Shown: piece by piece, positions 1 through 7,492 of the stretch | How positions within the stretch are numbered: position 1 is the stretch's first letter | Layout of the letters: each line of letters opens with the position of its first letter | Origin: Actinomadura opuntiae | Lineage (GTDB): Bacteria > Actinomycetota > Actinomycetes > Streptosporangiales > Streptosporangiaceae | Length of the DNA: 64,000 bases | Assembly (NCBI RefSeq): GCF_030283205.1 | Contig: NZ_JASNWF010000008.1 | Location: 310,001 to 374,000 of the forward strand | Reading direction: 5' to 3' | Made by a program: the position numbers and the translations under genes | The notes under the pieces: generated by a model | Seen by the model: only the letters and a program-made list of their open reading frames with translations | What the model was told of the DNA's origin: nothing | Databases searched by the model: none

Positions 1-408
1 GGCGTCCAGCAGGGCCTTGGCCTGCGCCTGGTCGAGGGCGAGCGACGCGCCGACGTCGGTGTAGCCGGGGGTCGTGTGCGCGAGGACGCTGGTGGCGGGC
101 CGCGTCCCGGACGGGAAGACGGTCTGGGCGATCTGCTTCCGGTCGACCGCCAGCGTGATCGCCCTGCGGACCTTCTCGTCGTCCAGCGGGGGACGCGCGT
201 TGTTCGAGTAGATGGTGTCGTTGCTGCCGACCTGCTGCGGGTCGACGCAGCCGGCGTCCGACCCCACCGCGAAGGTGAGCGTCCCGCCGGTGCGGGGCGT
301 CCCGTCCGCGGCGCCGGACGCGCCGCCGCCGGAGCCGCAGGCGGTCAGCGCCGCCAGGGCGGTCGCCAGGACGGCGGCGGTTCTCCATGGGCTCGACGTC
401 GCTCTCAC
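1..408 (-). pseudogene. Family 5 ABC substrate-binding lipoprotein, internally deleted, runs off window
   Basis: The product would be an extracytoplasmic solute-binding lipoprotein of the peptide/nickel (family 5) type. From a GTG at 408 with GGGAGAG just upstream, the frame stays open for 136 codons to the window edge. It shows a lipobox LTAC with Cys24 and the usual family start GGTLTFAVGSD around residues 41-51. Then, straight after TIYS (residue 68), comes RPPLDDEKVRRAI, a segment that in this family normally lies near residue 290. About 220-240 residues are therefore missing at roughly position 205, in frame. It follows the monooxygenase/reductase pair on the same strand after a 159-bp gap. 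A functional binding protein is unlikely. An assembly collapse is possible. Confidence 0.7.
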
Positions 409-472
409 GGGGGCTCTCTCCCATCACGGTGGCCGGGTCACAGCGAACGTAAGCGTCCGGCCATGTTCCCGT

Positions 473-494
473 CAATACCAACCAATTAAGTATG
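473..494 (-). promoter_or_regulatory. Candidate operator shared with the monooxygenase operon
   Basis: Read on the minus strand, this AT-rich stretch upstream of the binding-protein gene matches the sequence at 2247-2268 at about 15 of 22 positions. The common core is TACT-N-A-N2-TGGTT-N-G. Being upstream of both transcription units suggests one regulator for both. The regulator is not visible in the window. Confidence 0.45.
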
Positions 495-567
495 AAATCA
501 CATCGGCCCGGCCGCCGAGCGAGCCCACGCCCCGGCCGGGACGTGGGCTTCGAACGTTCCAAAAGGA

Positions 568-1041
568 TCAATCCAGGCGGCGGAAGCCGCTGGCGTGGAA
601 CACCAGCGGCGGGACGTCGGACGCGGCGTCCAGGTCGTGGATGCGGAAGACGACGATGTCGTGGTCGCCGGAGCGGAACTGCTCCTCGACGGTGCAGTCG
701 TACCAGGCGGACGCGCCCTCGACGAGCACGCAGCCGTCCGGGGTCGCGCGCCAGTCGACGCCGGCGAACCGGTCGCCCGTGCGGGCGCCGAGCCGGCGTC
801 CGACGTGCTCCTGGTGGGCGCCGAGCACGCTGATGCCGATGCGAGGCAGCTCGCGCAGCAGCGGCCACGTCGTCGAGGTGTGCGCGACGCACACCGACAC
901 GAGGGGCGGGTCCAGCGACACCGGGACGAACGAGCTGGCGGCGATCCCGGCGGGGCGCCCGCCGACCAGGCCCGCGACCACGGCGACGCCGGTCGGATAG
1001 GCGCCGTAGACGCGGCGCAGGTCCACGCCGAGCACGGTCAT
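568..1041 (-). CDS. Flavin reductase (FMN-binding, monooxygenase partner)
   Basis: This 157-residue protein has the flavin reductase-like split-barrel fold. The YPTGVAVV start, the ASSFVPVSLDPPLVSVCV core and a GDHDIVVFRI-type C-terminal strand are visible. Such enzymes supply reduced FMN to luciferase-like monooxygenases. The ATG at 1041 overlaps the monooxygenase stop by 4 bases (ATGA), so the two are translationally coupled and probably work as a two-component monooxygenase. An earlier in-frame start inside the monooxygenase gene is not credible. Cytoplasmic. The partner assignment is inference from position and family. Confidence 0.88.
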   Translation of the reverse strand: MTVLGVDLRRVYGAYPTGVAVVAGLVGGRPAGIAASSFVPVSLDPPLVSVCVAHTSTTWPLLRELPRIGISVLGAHQEHVGRRLGARTGDRFAGVDWRATPDGCVLVEGASAWYDCTVEEQFRSGDHDIVVFRIHDLDAASDVPPLVFHASGFRRLD

Positions 1042-2204
1042 CGCGAGGTCTCCTTCGGCGCAGGGGCGGTGCGGCCGGGACCGAACGGCTCGTGGAACAG
1101 GCCGCGCCGGGCCAGCCGCGGCAGGACGCCCTCGCCGAACCAGTACAGCTCCTCCAGATGCGGGTAGCCGGACAGGACGAACTCGTCGATGCCGAGCTCG
1201 GCGTACTCGGCGATGCGGTCGGCCACCTCGTCGTGGCCGCCGACCAGCGCCGTCCCCGCGCCGCCGCGGACCAGGCCGACGCCGGCCCACAGGTTCGGCG
1301 CCACCTCCAGGGCGCGCGGGTCGCGCCACGAACCGTCGGCCCGGCTGCGTTCGTGCAGCGCGCGCATGCGGCTCTGGCCGGTGGACTCGCTGCGGGCGAG
1401 GGACTCCTGGGCGGCGGCGACGGTGTCCTCCCCCAGCGCCTCGACGAGCCGTCCGGCCTGCCGCCAGGCCTCCTCGGCGGTGTCGCGGGCGATGACGTGC
1501 AACCGGATGCCGAAGCGCGGCTTGCGCCCGTGGGCCGCGGCGAGCCCGCGGATCCACTCGATCTTGCGCTGCACCGCGTCCGGGGGCTCGCCCCAGGTCA
1601 GGTACACGTCGGCGTGCTCCGCCGCGACCGGCCCCGCCGCCGCGGACGAGCCGCCGAAGTACAGCGGCGGGGCCGGGTCGGGGACGGTCGACAACCGCGC
1701 GGCGTCGATGTCGAGGTGCGCGCCGCGGTGGGTGACGGTCTCACCGGCCCACAACCGCCGCACGACCGACAGGAACTCCGCACAACGGGCGTACCGCTCG
1801 TCCTTCGACAGGTGGTCGCCGAAGGCGCGCTGCTCCTGGGCCTCGCCACCGGTGACGACGTTGAGCAGCAGCCGCCCGGGGGCGTGCAGGTCGAACGTCG
1901 CCGCCATCTGCGCGGCGAGCGTCGGGCTGATCAACCCCGGCCGGAACGCCACCAGGAACGCCAGCCGCTCGGACTCGCGCGCCAGCATCGCGGTGGTCAG
2001 CCAGGCGTCCTCGCACCACGCGCCGGTGGGGGTGAGCGCGCCGGTGAAGCCGAGCTCCTCGGCGGACCGCACGATCGAGGACAGGTAGCCGATCGAGGCG
2101 CGCCGGTCGCCGGACGCGGCGCCGGCCGGCCGGCCGTGGCCGCCGCCCACGATGAGACGCGAGTCGCCGTAGGTGGGCAGGAACCAGTGGAACGTCAGGG
2201 TCAC
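1038..2204 (-). CDS. LLM-class FMNH2-dependent monooxygenase, alkanesulfonate monooxygenase-like
   Basis: A 388-residue TIM-barrel enzyme of the bacterial luciferase family, close in length and motifs to SsuD. It begins MTLTFHWFLPTYGDSR and carries ALTPTGAWCEDAWL, RPGLISPTLAAQMAATFD and RLLLNVVTGGE, the usual active-site and FMN-phosphate regions. SsuD-type enzymes cleave C-S bonds of sulfonates with O2 and FMNH2, releasing sulfite. The GTG start at 2204 has a strong GGAAGGAAGA ribosome-binding site. It is the first gene of a minus-strand operon with the flavin reductase. The true substrate cannot be read from the sequence, since the family also acts on other organosulfur compounds. Confidence 0.85.
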   Translation of the reverse strand: MTLTFHWFLPTYGDSRLIVGGGHGRPAGAASGDRRASIGYLSSIVRSAEELGFTGALTPTGAWCEDAWLTTAMLARESERLAFLVAFRPGLISPTLAAQMAATFDLHAPGRLLLNVVTGGEAQEQRAFGDHLSKDERYARCAEFLSVVRRLWAGETVTHRGAHLDIDAARLSTVPDPAPPLYFGGSSAAAGPVAAEHADVYLTWGEPPDAVQRKIEWIRGLAAAHGRKPRFGIRLHVIARDTAEEAWRQAGRLVEALGEDTVAAAQESLARSESTGQSRMRALHERSRADGSWRDPRALEVAPNLWAGVGLVRGGAGTALVGGHDEVADRIAEYAELGIDEFVLSGYPHLEELYWFGEGVLPRLARRGLFHEPFGPGRTAPAPKETSR

Positions 2205-2246
2205 GCGGCTCTTCCTTCCTCACGGCCGGCCAGCTTCTCCATATTT

Positions 2247-2268
2247 CCTACTGACATGGTTAGGATTG
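2247..2268 (+). promoter_or_regulatory. Candidate operator upstream of the monooxygenase
   Basis: The segment contains the dyad CCTA-N10-TAGG and, over 22 bp, resembles the sequence at 473-494 (read on the other strand). It lies 43 bp upstream of the monooxygenase start, where a regulator could cover the promoter. Confidence 0.45.
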
Positions 2269-2317
2269 TGCGCGCACTCCCCCGCGCCGGTCAATGTGGC
2301 GTTCCCGACGGCCCCGG

Positions 2318-3187
2318 TCAGAACGGCAGGCCGGTCCCGCACTCCACCGGCTCGGGGTGCGCCGGGTCGAGGGCGTTGCCGACCAGGTCGGCGACGGTGA
2401 TGTCGTAGGCGAGTCCGATGTGCCCGACGGGGTCGTTCGGGCAGCGGTCCTGGACGTAGGTGTTGGCCACGCCGGGCTCGTCGACGAAGGAGACGCCCTT
2501 GGGAGTGACCAGGACGTCGGAGGTCGAGGCGATCACGGTGTAGGCGATGCCGGGCTGGGCGATCGGACCGGTGTCGAGCTTGGCGACGGTCGGCGCGCCC
2601 GTCGTCAGCTCCGTGCAGGCCTTGCAGCCGGCCGCCGACATCACCTGGTTGACCTGGTCCATGATGCCGAGGCTGCGCGCGATGGCGACCAGGTTGGAGA
2701 AGGACGTGCCGTGGGTCGGCGGCGCGATCGCCACCACGCGGCCGATCTTCGCGGCCTGGCCGGGGACGAACTTGGGGATGTAGAGCGAGAGGAACCCGCC
2801 TTCGGAGTGCCCGACGATGTCGACTTTCGAGGCGCCCGTCCGCGCGAGCACCTTGTCGATCAGAGCCGAGACCTCGCCGGCCGAGGCGTCGATCGGCTGG
2901 AAGCCGCCCACCGGGACCGGCGGCAGCGCTTCGCCGTAGGTCTCGGCGTAGACGCAGTACCCGGACGCCGCGAGCGTGGGGCCGAGGCTGAGGAAGTTGC
3001 CGGGGCCGTTGCCGCCGAGCCCGTGCAGCAGCACGACCGGGTCCGGGTGCGCCGCCGAAGGACGGCAGTCGTAGTCGTTGAACCCGGACGAGGACGCGGC
3101 GGCCGCCGGCGCGGCCTGCCACGCCGGCACGGCGAGCAGCGCGACCAGGCAAGCACCGAGCCTTCTGCGAAGCGACTTGAAGCCCAT
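2318..3187 (-). CDS. Secreted alpha/beta-hydrolase lipase
   Basis: A 289-residue exported lipase or esterase. A Sec-type signal peptide (basic LRRRLG, hydrophobic ACLVALLAV, then AAPAAAA) is followed by the PVVLLHGLGGNG oxyanion motif and the nucleophile elbow GHSEGG; a late Asp and His would complete the triad. Paired cysteines suggest disulfides outside the cell. The ATG at 3187 is preferred because GGAGG sits six bases upstream. An in-frame ATG at 3199 lies inside that ribosome-binding site. It is divergent from the TetR gene across a perfect palindrome, so it is probably that repressor's target. Confidence 0.9.
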   Translation of the reverse strand: MGFKSLRRRLGACLVALLAVPAWQAAPAAAASSSGFNDYDCRPSAAHPDPVVLLHGLGGNGPGNFLSLGPTLAASGYCVYAETYGEALPPVPVGGFQPIDASAGEVSALIDKVLARTGASKVDIVGHSEGGFLSLYIPKFVPGQAAKIGRVVAIAPPTHGTSFSNLVAIARSLGIMDQVNQVMSAAGCKACTELTTGAPTVAKLDTGPIAQPGIAYTVIASTSDVLVTPKGVSFVDEPGVANTYVQDRCPNDPVGHIGLAYDITVADLVGNALDPAHPEPVECGTGLPF

Positions 3188-3259
3188 GGTGACCTCCATG
3201 TTCTGGGGTGGCGCGGTCTGGGGTGGGCGCGGTCTGGGATGGCGCCGCCAGTAGAGCAC

Positions 3260-3284
3260 GATGCCTTGTTACGAACAAGGCATC
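3260..3284. promoter_or_regulatory. Perfect TetR-type operator between lipase and TetR genes
   Basis: Two 11-bp arms, GATGCCTTGTT and AACAAGGCATC, are exact reverse complements around a 3-bp centre (ACG). The site lies in the divergent intergenic region and would overlap the lipase promoter. It is the obvious binding site for the adjacent TetR protein. Confidence 0.85.
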
Positions 3285-3332
3285 TTTTTGCTAAATCGCG
3301 GGCGTTCCCCTGCGCAGGTAGACTCGCGTCCG

Positions 3333-4025
3333 ATGAACGCTGGGAAGCCCGCAAGCGGGGTGCGGCAGCGGCGGATCCGGGGACTCGATGCCGAACAGCG
3401 CCGCGAGCAGCGCCGCCGGCAACTCCTGGACTCGGCGTTGGACCTGTTCGCCGCGCACGGCTATCACAACACCTCGATCGAGCAGATCTGCCAGAACGCC
3501 TACGTCGGCACCAAGGGCTTCTACGAGACGTTCGACGGCCGCGAGGACTGCTACATCGCCCTGCTCCGGCACATCACCGAGCAGCTCCAGACGCACATGC
3601 TCGAACGCCTCGAGACGCTCCCGGCCGACCGCGACGAGGCCGAACGGGCGCTGGTGGAGGCGTTCACCCACGCCCTGATCGACGACCCGCGCCGCGCGCT
3701 GGTCACGTTCGGCAGCGCGGGCGCCATCTCCCCGGCCGTCGAGCGGCAGCGCCGCCGGAACCGCCGCTGGGCCGCCGAGTTCGTCGAGTCCCTCTGGAAC
3801 CGGCACGGCGTCGCCGCCCCCGGCCCCGGCGTGCACCGCATCGCGATCGGCCTGGTCGGCGGGCTGTTCGACCTCATCGCCGACTGGCTGCTGGACGCCG
3901 ACCCGCGCGACCCCGCGGACGTCGAAGCCCTGATCGGCGACCTCGGCGCCTTCTACACCGCCGTCCGCACCGGCGTCGCCGCCCGCACCACGCAACCGGA
4001 GACGCCGCGCAAACACCGCGCATAG
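3333..4025 (+). CDS. TetR-family regulator
   Basis: A 230-residue one-component repressor. An N-terminal helix-turn-helix is clear around residues 25-70 (LDSALDLFAAHGYHNTSIEQIC, broken here at about the recognition turn, then AYVGTKGFYETF), followed by an all-helical ligand-binding domain. The ATG at 3333 gives the usual TetR length; upstream codons in the frame run through the operator region. It faces the secreted lipase across the perfect palindrome at 3260-3284, so autoregulation plus lipase control is the simplest model. The ligand is unknown. Confidence 0.88.
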   Translation: MNAGKPASGVRQRRIRGLDAEQRREQRRRQLLDSALDLFAAHGYHNTSIEQICQNAYVGTKGFYETFDGREDCYIALLRHITEQLQTHMLERLETLPADRDEAERALVEAFTHALIDDPRRALVTFGSAGAISPAVERQRRRNRRWAAEFVESLWNRHGVAAPGPGVHRIAIGLVGGLFDLIADWLLDADPRDPADVEALIGDLGAFYTAVRTGVAARTTQPETPRKHRA

Positions 4026-4105
4026 CCGTCACGGCCGGCAGCGTGTTGACCGCGCTTCCCATTCGTCCAAGACCCGGCCGACCTCACCTGCTTATCGTCG
4101 AGGGC

Positions 4106-4528
4106 ATGGAGACGAACTCGGACGAGCGGATCCCCGTTCACCGTGCGCCCGGTGAGGGGCGCCGTTACGACATGGGGCGCATCAACGCGGTGTTCAAGGC
4201 GGACGGCAGGGAGACGGCCGACCGCTACTCGATCTCGGAATGGTGGCTCGAGCCGCACACCACGGGGCCCGGTGCGCACACCCATCCGGAGGACGACGTC
4301 TTCTACGTCCTCGACGGCACGATGACCTTCCTCGTCGAGGACCGCTGGTTCGACGCCCCCAAGGGATCGTTCGTGCTGGCTCCCGGCGGCACGCCCCACG
4401 ACTTCCAGAACCGCACCGGCGAGCGGGCGGGGGCGCTCAACATCTCCGTCCCCGGAGCCTTCGAACCGCGCATGCCGGACATCGTGAAGTGGTTCCTCCA
4501 GCACCCGCCCGGCGACCCCGGGCGGTAG
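4106..4528 (+). CDS. Single-domain cupin protein
   Basis: A 140-residue cupin. Motif 1 is visible as PGAHTHPEDDVFYVLDGTMTF broken after the Glu, with His-x-His and Glu metal ligands; motif 2 is APGGTPHDFQN with the His. A metal-binding beta-barrel of this size can be an isomerase, dioxygenase or binding protein, and nothing here decides which. The ATG at 4106 lies 80 bp beyond the TetR stop, on the same strand. No partner enzyme is evident. Confidence 0.75.
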   Translation: METNSDERIPVHRAPGEGRRYDMGRINAVFKADGRETADRYSISEWWLEPHTTGPGAHTHPEDDVFYVLDGTMTFLVEDRWFDAPKGSFVLAPGGTPHDFQNRTGERAGALNISVPGAFEPRMPDIVKWFLQHPPGDPGR

Positions 4529-4574
4529 GCCGAGTTCGACCGCGCCCGTCCCCGGGCCGCCGGCGTGGCGCGCG

Positions 4575-5771
4575 CTACTTGAGGGATTCGCGGAGGACGG
4601 GGGCCGGCGGGGTTTCGTCCGGGACGTGGTGGCGGCGGTCGAGCCAGAGGGAGCCGGCCAGGGCGGCCAGTCCGATGAGGCCGGCGCACAGTGCGGCGTA
4701 GCCGATGCCGGTGCGTCCGCCGAGGGCGTGGCCGGCGGCGCCAATGGCGCCGCCGACGCTGATCCCGATGTAGATGGTGCTCTGGTGCAGGCCGAGCACC
4801 AGCGGTGCGGCCCCCGGCGCCGCGGCGGTCGCCCGCAGCTGCTGCGGCACGTTGATCATCCAGTGCAGCGTCCCCCAGCAGACCGCCGCGGCCAGCGCGC
4901 CGGGCAGGCTGGCGGCGGACGGCGGGACCAGCGCGACGGCGAGCGCCAGCAGCGGCGCGGCGCAGACGATCGTCCGGGCCGCGCCGAACCGGTCGGTGAG
5001 CCGCCCGACGGCGAGGTTCCCGGCGACCGCGCCCGCGCCGAACAGCAGCAGGACCAGCGACGCCCGGTCCGCGTCGCCGCCGGTGGCGGGCCGCATGACC
5101 TCGTCCACGCGGGTGTAGACCGTCCAGCTCGCGCTGAGGCACAGGCAGGTCGCCGCCAGCGCCGCGACCACCCGCGCGTTCCCGAGCGGGGCGAGCCGGG
5201 CCCGCAGTGCCAGGCGCGGCGTGCCGGGCAGGGCGGGGACGGCGGCGGCGATCCCGGCGGCGGCCACGGCCGCGAGCGCGACGATCAGCCAGAGCGCCGC
5301 CCGCCAGCCCACCCGGGCGCCGAGCTGGCTGCCGAGCGGCAGGCCCAGCACGATCGCGGTCGTCAGCCCCCCGACGACCACCGCCGTGGCGCGTCCCTGC
5401 CGCTCGGCGGGCGCCATCGCCCGCGCGGCGGCGAGCGCGTTGGCGGTGTAGAGCGCCGCGCCCGCGCCGGCCAGCGCCCGCCCGGCGAACGCCGCCGCGT
5501 AGCCGGGGGCGACGGCGTTCAGCGCGTTCCCGGCGGCGAAGACGGCGAGCCCGCCGAGCAGCAGCGTCCGGGGCGGGCGGTGCCCGACGGCGGCGGCCAG
5601 CGGCGGCCCGCCGGCCGCGTAGGCGAGGGCGAACGCGGTGATGAGCCAGCCCGCCGTCGTCCGGGAGACCCCGAGGCCCTGCGCCATCGGGTCGAGGATG
5701 GGGGCGATCACGAACGTGTCGACCCCCATGGCGAACGTGCCGATCGCCAAGATGACCAGTCGCAACCGCAT
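4575..5771 (-). CDS. MFS transporter, arabinose/drug efflux-like
   Basis: A 398-residue polytopic membrane protein with about 12 hydrophobic segments. The first helix VDTFVIAPILDPMAQGLGVS and the loop region before helix 3 (AVGHRPPRTLLLGG) are typical of the DHA1 branch of the major facilitator superfamily, which exports drugs or sugars by proton antiport. Divergent from a LuxR-family regulator 211 bp away, with an 8-bp-arm palindrome between them. Substrate unknown. The family is secure, the role is not. Confidence 0.85.
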   Translation of the reverse strand: MRLRLVILAIGTFAMGVDTFVIAPILDPMAQGLGVSRTTAGWLITAFALAYAAGGPPLAAAVGHRPPRTLLLGGLAVFAAGNALNAVAPGYAAAFAGRALAGAGAALYTANALAAARAMAPAERQGRATAVVVGGLTTAIVLGLPLGSQLGARVGWRAALWLIVALAAVAAAGIAAAVPALPGTPRLALRARLAPLGNARVVAALAATCLCLSASWTVYTRVDEVMRPATGGDADRASLVLLLFGAGAVAGNLAVGRLTDRFGAARTIVCAAPLLALAVALVPPSAASLPGALAAAVCWGTLHWMINVPQQLRATAAAPGAAPLVLGLHQSTIYIGISVGGAIGAAGHALGGRTGIGYAALCAGLIGLAALAGSLWLDRRHHVPDETPPAPVLRESLK

Positions 5772-5830
5772 GGCTCGTCCTTCCTTCTCGGTGCCACGGC
5801 CACCAACGATCACTCCGGGCGCGGCCCGCG

Positions 5831-5854
5831 GCGATCCCCCGTTTGAGGGATCGC
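5831..5854. promoter_or_regulatory. Inverted repeat in the MFS/LuxR intergenic region
   Basis: Arms GCGATCCC and GGGATCGC match exactly around an 8-bp centre. The position, 60 bp before the MFS start and 129 bp before the LuxR start, suits an operator for the adjacent LuxR-type regulator. Confidence 0.5.
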
Positions 5855-5982
5855 GCGGCGGCGCCCGGCCGCCAACGATCGGCGGCGAGTACCCGCTGGC
5901 GGCCGCGCGCACCGCACACGAGGATCTCGAAGCCCGGCGCAGTGTCGGGAAGCTCCTGCTCCGTCCGGAGGTTTGACAGATC

Positions 5983-7062
5983 ATGCAGAGCGACCGGCGG
6001 GACCGCATCCTCGGCGGGGCGTCCCGGGCCGCCCACGCCACCGACCTGTTCGCGGGGCTGTCGGCGCGGCTGCGCCGGACGGTCCCGTTCGACGCGGCGG
6101 CATGGCGCACCACCGACCCGGGGACCGGGCTGATGACCGCGCCCGTCCTCGTCGAGAACCTCGACGACGACGGCTGCGCGGTCTACTGGGACAGCGAGCT
6201 GCTGGACGAGGGCGTCAACCGCTACCCCGACCTCGCCAGAGCCGCCGTCCCCGCCGCCGCCCTGCGCGACACCACCGGCGACGACCCCGAGGTCAGCGCC
6301 CTGTACCGGCGGCACATGCGCCCGCGCGGCCTCGGCGACGAACTGCGCGCGGTCCTGCGCGTCGACTCCCGGTCCTGGGGCGCGATCAGCCTCTTCCGCG
6401 AGGCGGGACGGCCCGCCTTCACCCCCGACGACATCGCCTTCGTGTCGGCGCTGTCACGCCCGCTCGCCGCGCGCCTGCGGGAGTTCGCCCGCGCCGCGTC
6501 CGCCGCTCCGGCCGAGGACCACGGCCCCGGGCTGCTGCTGTTCTCCCCGTCCGGCGCGCTGCTGTCGGCCAACGACGAGGCGCGCCGGCACCTCGGCACC
6601 GTGCCGCCCGGACCGTCGGTCACCACGGCCCTGGGCCTCCCCCTGCCCGCCGCGCTCTACAGCGTCGCGCGCCGCGCCTTCGCGGCGGCCGGCGAAGGGG
6701 AGGGCGGAAGCGCGCGCATCCGCATCCGCACCGGCTCCGGGACCTGGCTGGCCTGCCACGCCTCCTGCATGCGCGGGCCGGACGGCGAGCCCGGCCAGGT
6801 GGCGCTGATCGTCGAACCGGCGAAGGCCTCCGAGGTGACTCCCCTGCTGATCGCCGCCTACCGGCTCTCCGCCCGCGAATCGGAGATCACCGGATGCATC
6901 GCGCGCGGCCTGGCGACCGGCGAGATCGCCGCCCGCCTGAACCTGTCGCCCCACACCGTCCGCGACCACGTCAAGGCCGTCTTCGAGAAGGTGGGCGTCT
7001 CCAGCCGCGGCGAGCTGATGGCCCGCCTCCACACCGACCTCTACCGACCCTTCACCGGCTGA
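5983..7062 (+). CDS. LuxR-family transcriptional regulator
   Basis: A 359-residue regulator. The C-terminus carries a LuxR/NarL helix-turn-helix: LSARESEITGCIARGL, then GEIAARLNLSPHTVRDHVKAV (broken here before the last residues), around 295-345. The N-terminal 290 residues look like a GAF/PAS-type sensory region without a phosphoacceptor receiver signature. It is divergent from the MFS exporter and probably controls it. This architecture is common in actinomycetes as a standalone regulator. The ligand is unknown. Confidence 0.82.
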   Translation: MQSDRRDRILGGASRAAHATDLFAGLSARLRRTVPFDAAAWRTTDPGTGLMTAPVLVENLDDDGCAVYWDSELLDEGVNRYPDLARAAVPAAALRDTTGDDPEVSALYRRHMRPRGLGDELRAVLRVDSRSWGAISLFREAGRPAFTPDDIAFVSALSRPLAARLREFARAASAAPAEDHGPGLLLFSPSGALLSANDEARRHLGTVPPGPSVTTALGLPLPAALYSVARRAFAAAGEGEGGSARIRIRTGSGTWLACHASCMRGPDGEPGQVALIVEPAKASEVTPLLIAAYRLSARESEITGCIARGLATGEIAARLNLSPHTVRDHVKAVFEKVGVSSRGELMARLHTDLYRPFTG

Positions 7063-7300
7063 CGCAGAGGCGGGCGCCTTCGTGTCCGCTCCCGGTCACG
7101 GGGCCGTGCGGGCGCGGCGGAGACCGTAACGTTCAGGTGTGGCCGCCTGGCGCTGTGTGACCGGAGCAGGCGGTTCGCGTGCCCGGACGGGCGGCATCGA
7201 AAGCCCCGTGACCTGCGGATTGTCAGACCCGACATCTCCCGGTGCTCCTACCTGGTCGAGGGAGCGCCACAGCGGCGCCCAGAACCGAGAGGAAACCACG

Positions 7301-7492
7301 ATGAGCGCTGGTTTCACCGAAGCGCTTGTTCTGTCGGTCGCGTCCGGACTCCTGGCGGACCTGACACGCGGCCTTGCCCAGCGGGTGGTCAGGCGATCGG
7401 CGTGCCCGGGGCCCGTCCGGCGTTCGGACGCCACCGGTCGTCCCGGCACGGGAGCGCGGGTCGACGACGCGGAGCGGGGGCCGGTCTCATGA
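7301..7492 (+). CDS. 63-residue protein coupled to the sigma-factor fusion gene
   Basis: A short frame starting at an ATG with GAGAGG 8 bases upstream. It begins with a hydrophobic helix (EALVLSVASGLLADL, about residues 7-21), followed by a basic and then polar tail with no recognisable domain. Its TGA overlaps the sigma gene's ATG (ATGA at 7489-7492), which strongly suggests it is translated and sets the level of the sigma protein. It could be a membrane-associated microprotein acting with the sigma fusion, or just a translational leader. I do not recognise a family. Confidence 0.6.
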   Translation: MSAGFTEALVLSVASGLLADLTRGLAQRVVRRSACPGPVRRSDATGRPGTGARVDDAERGPVS

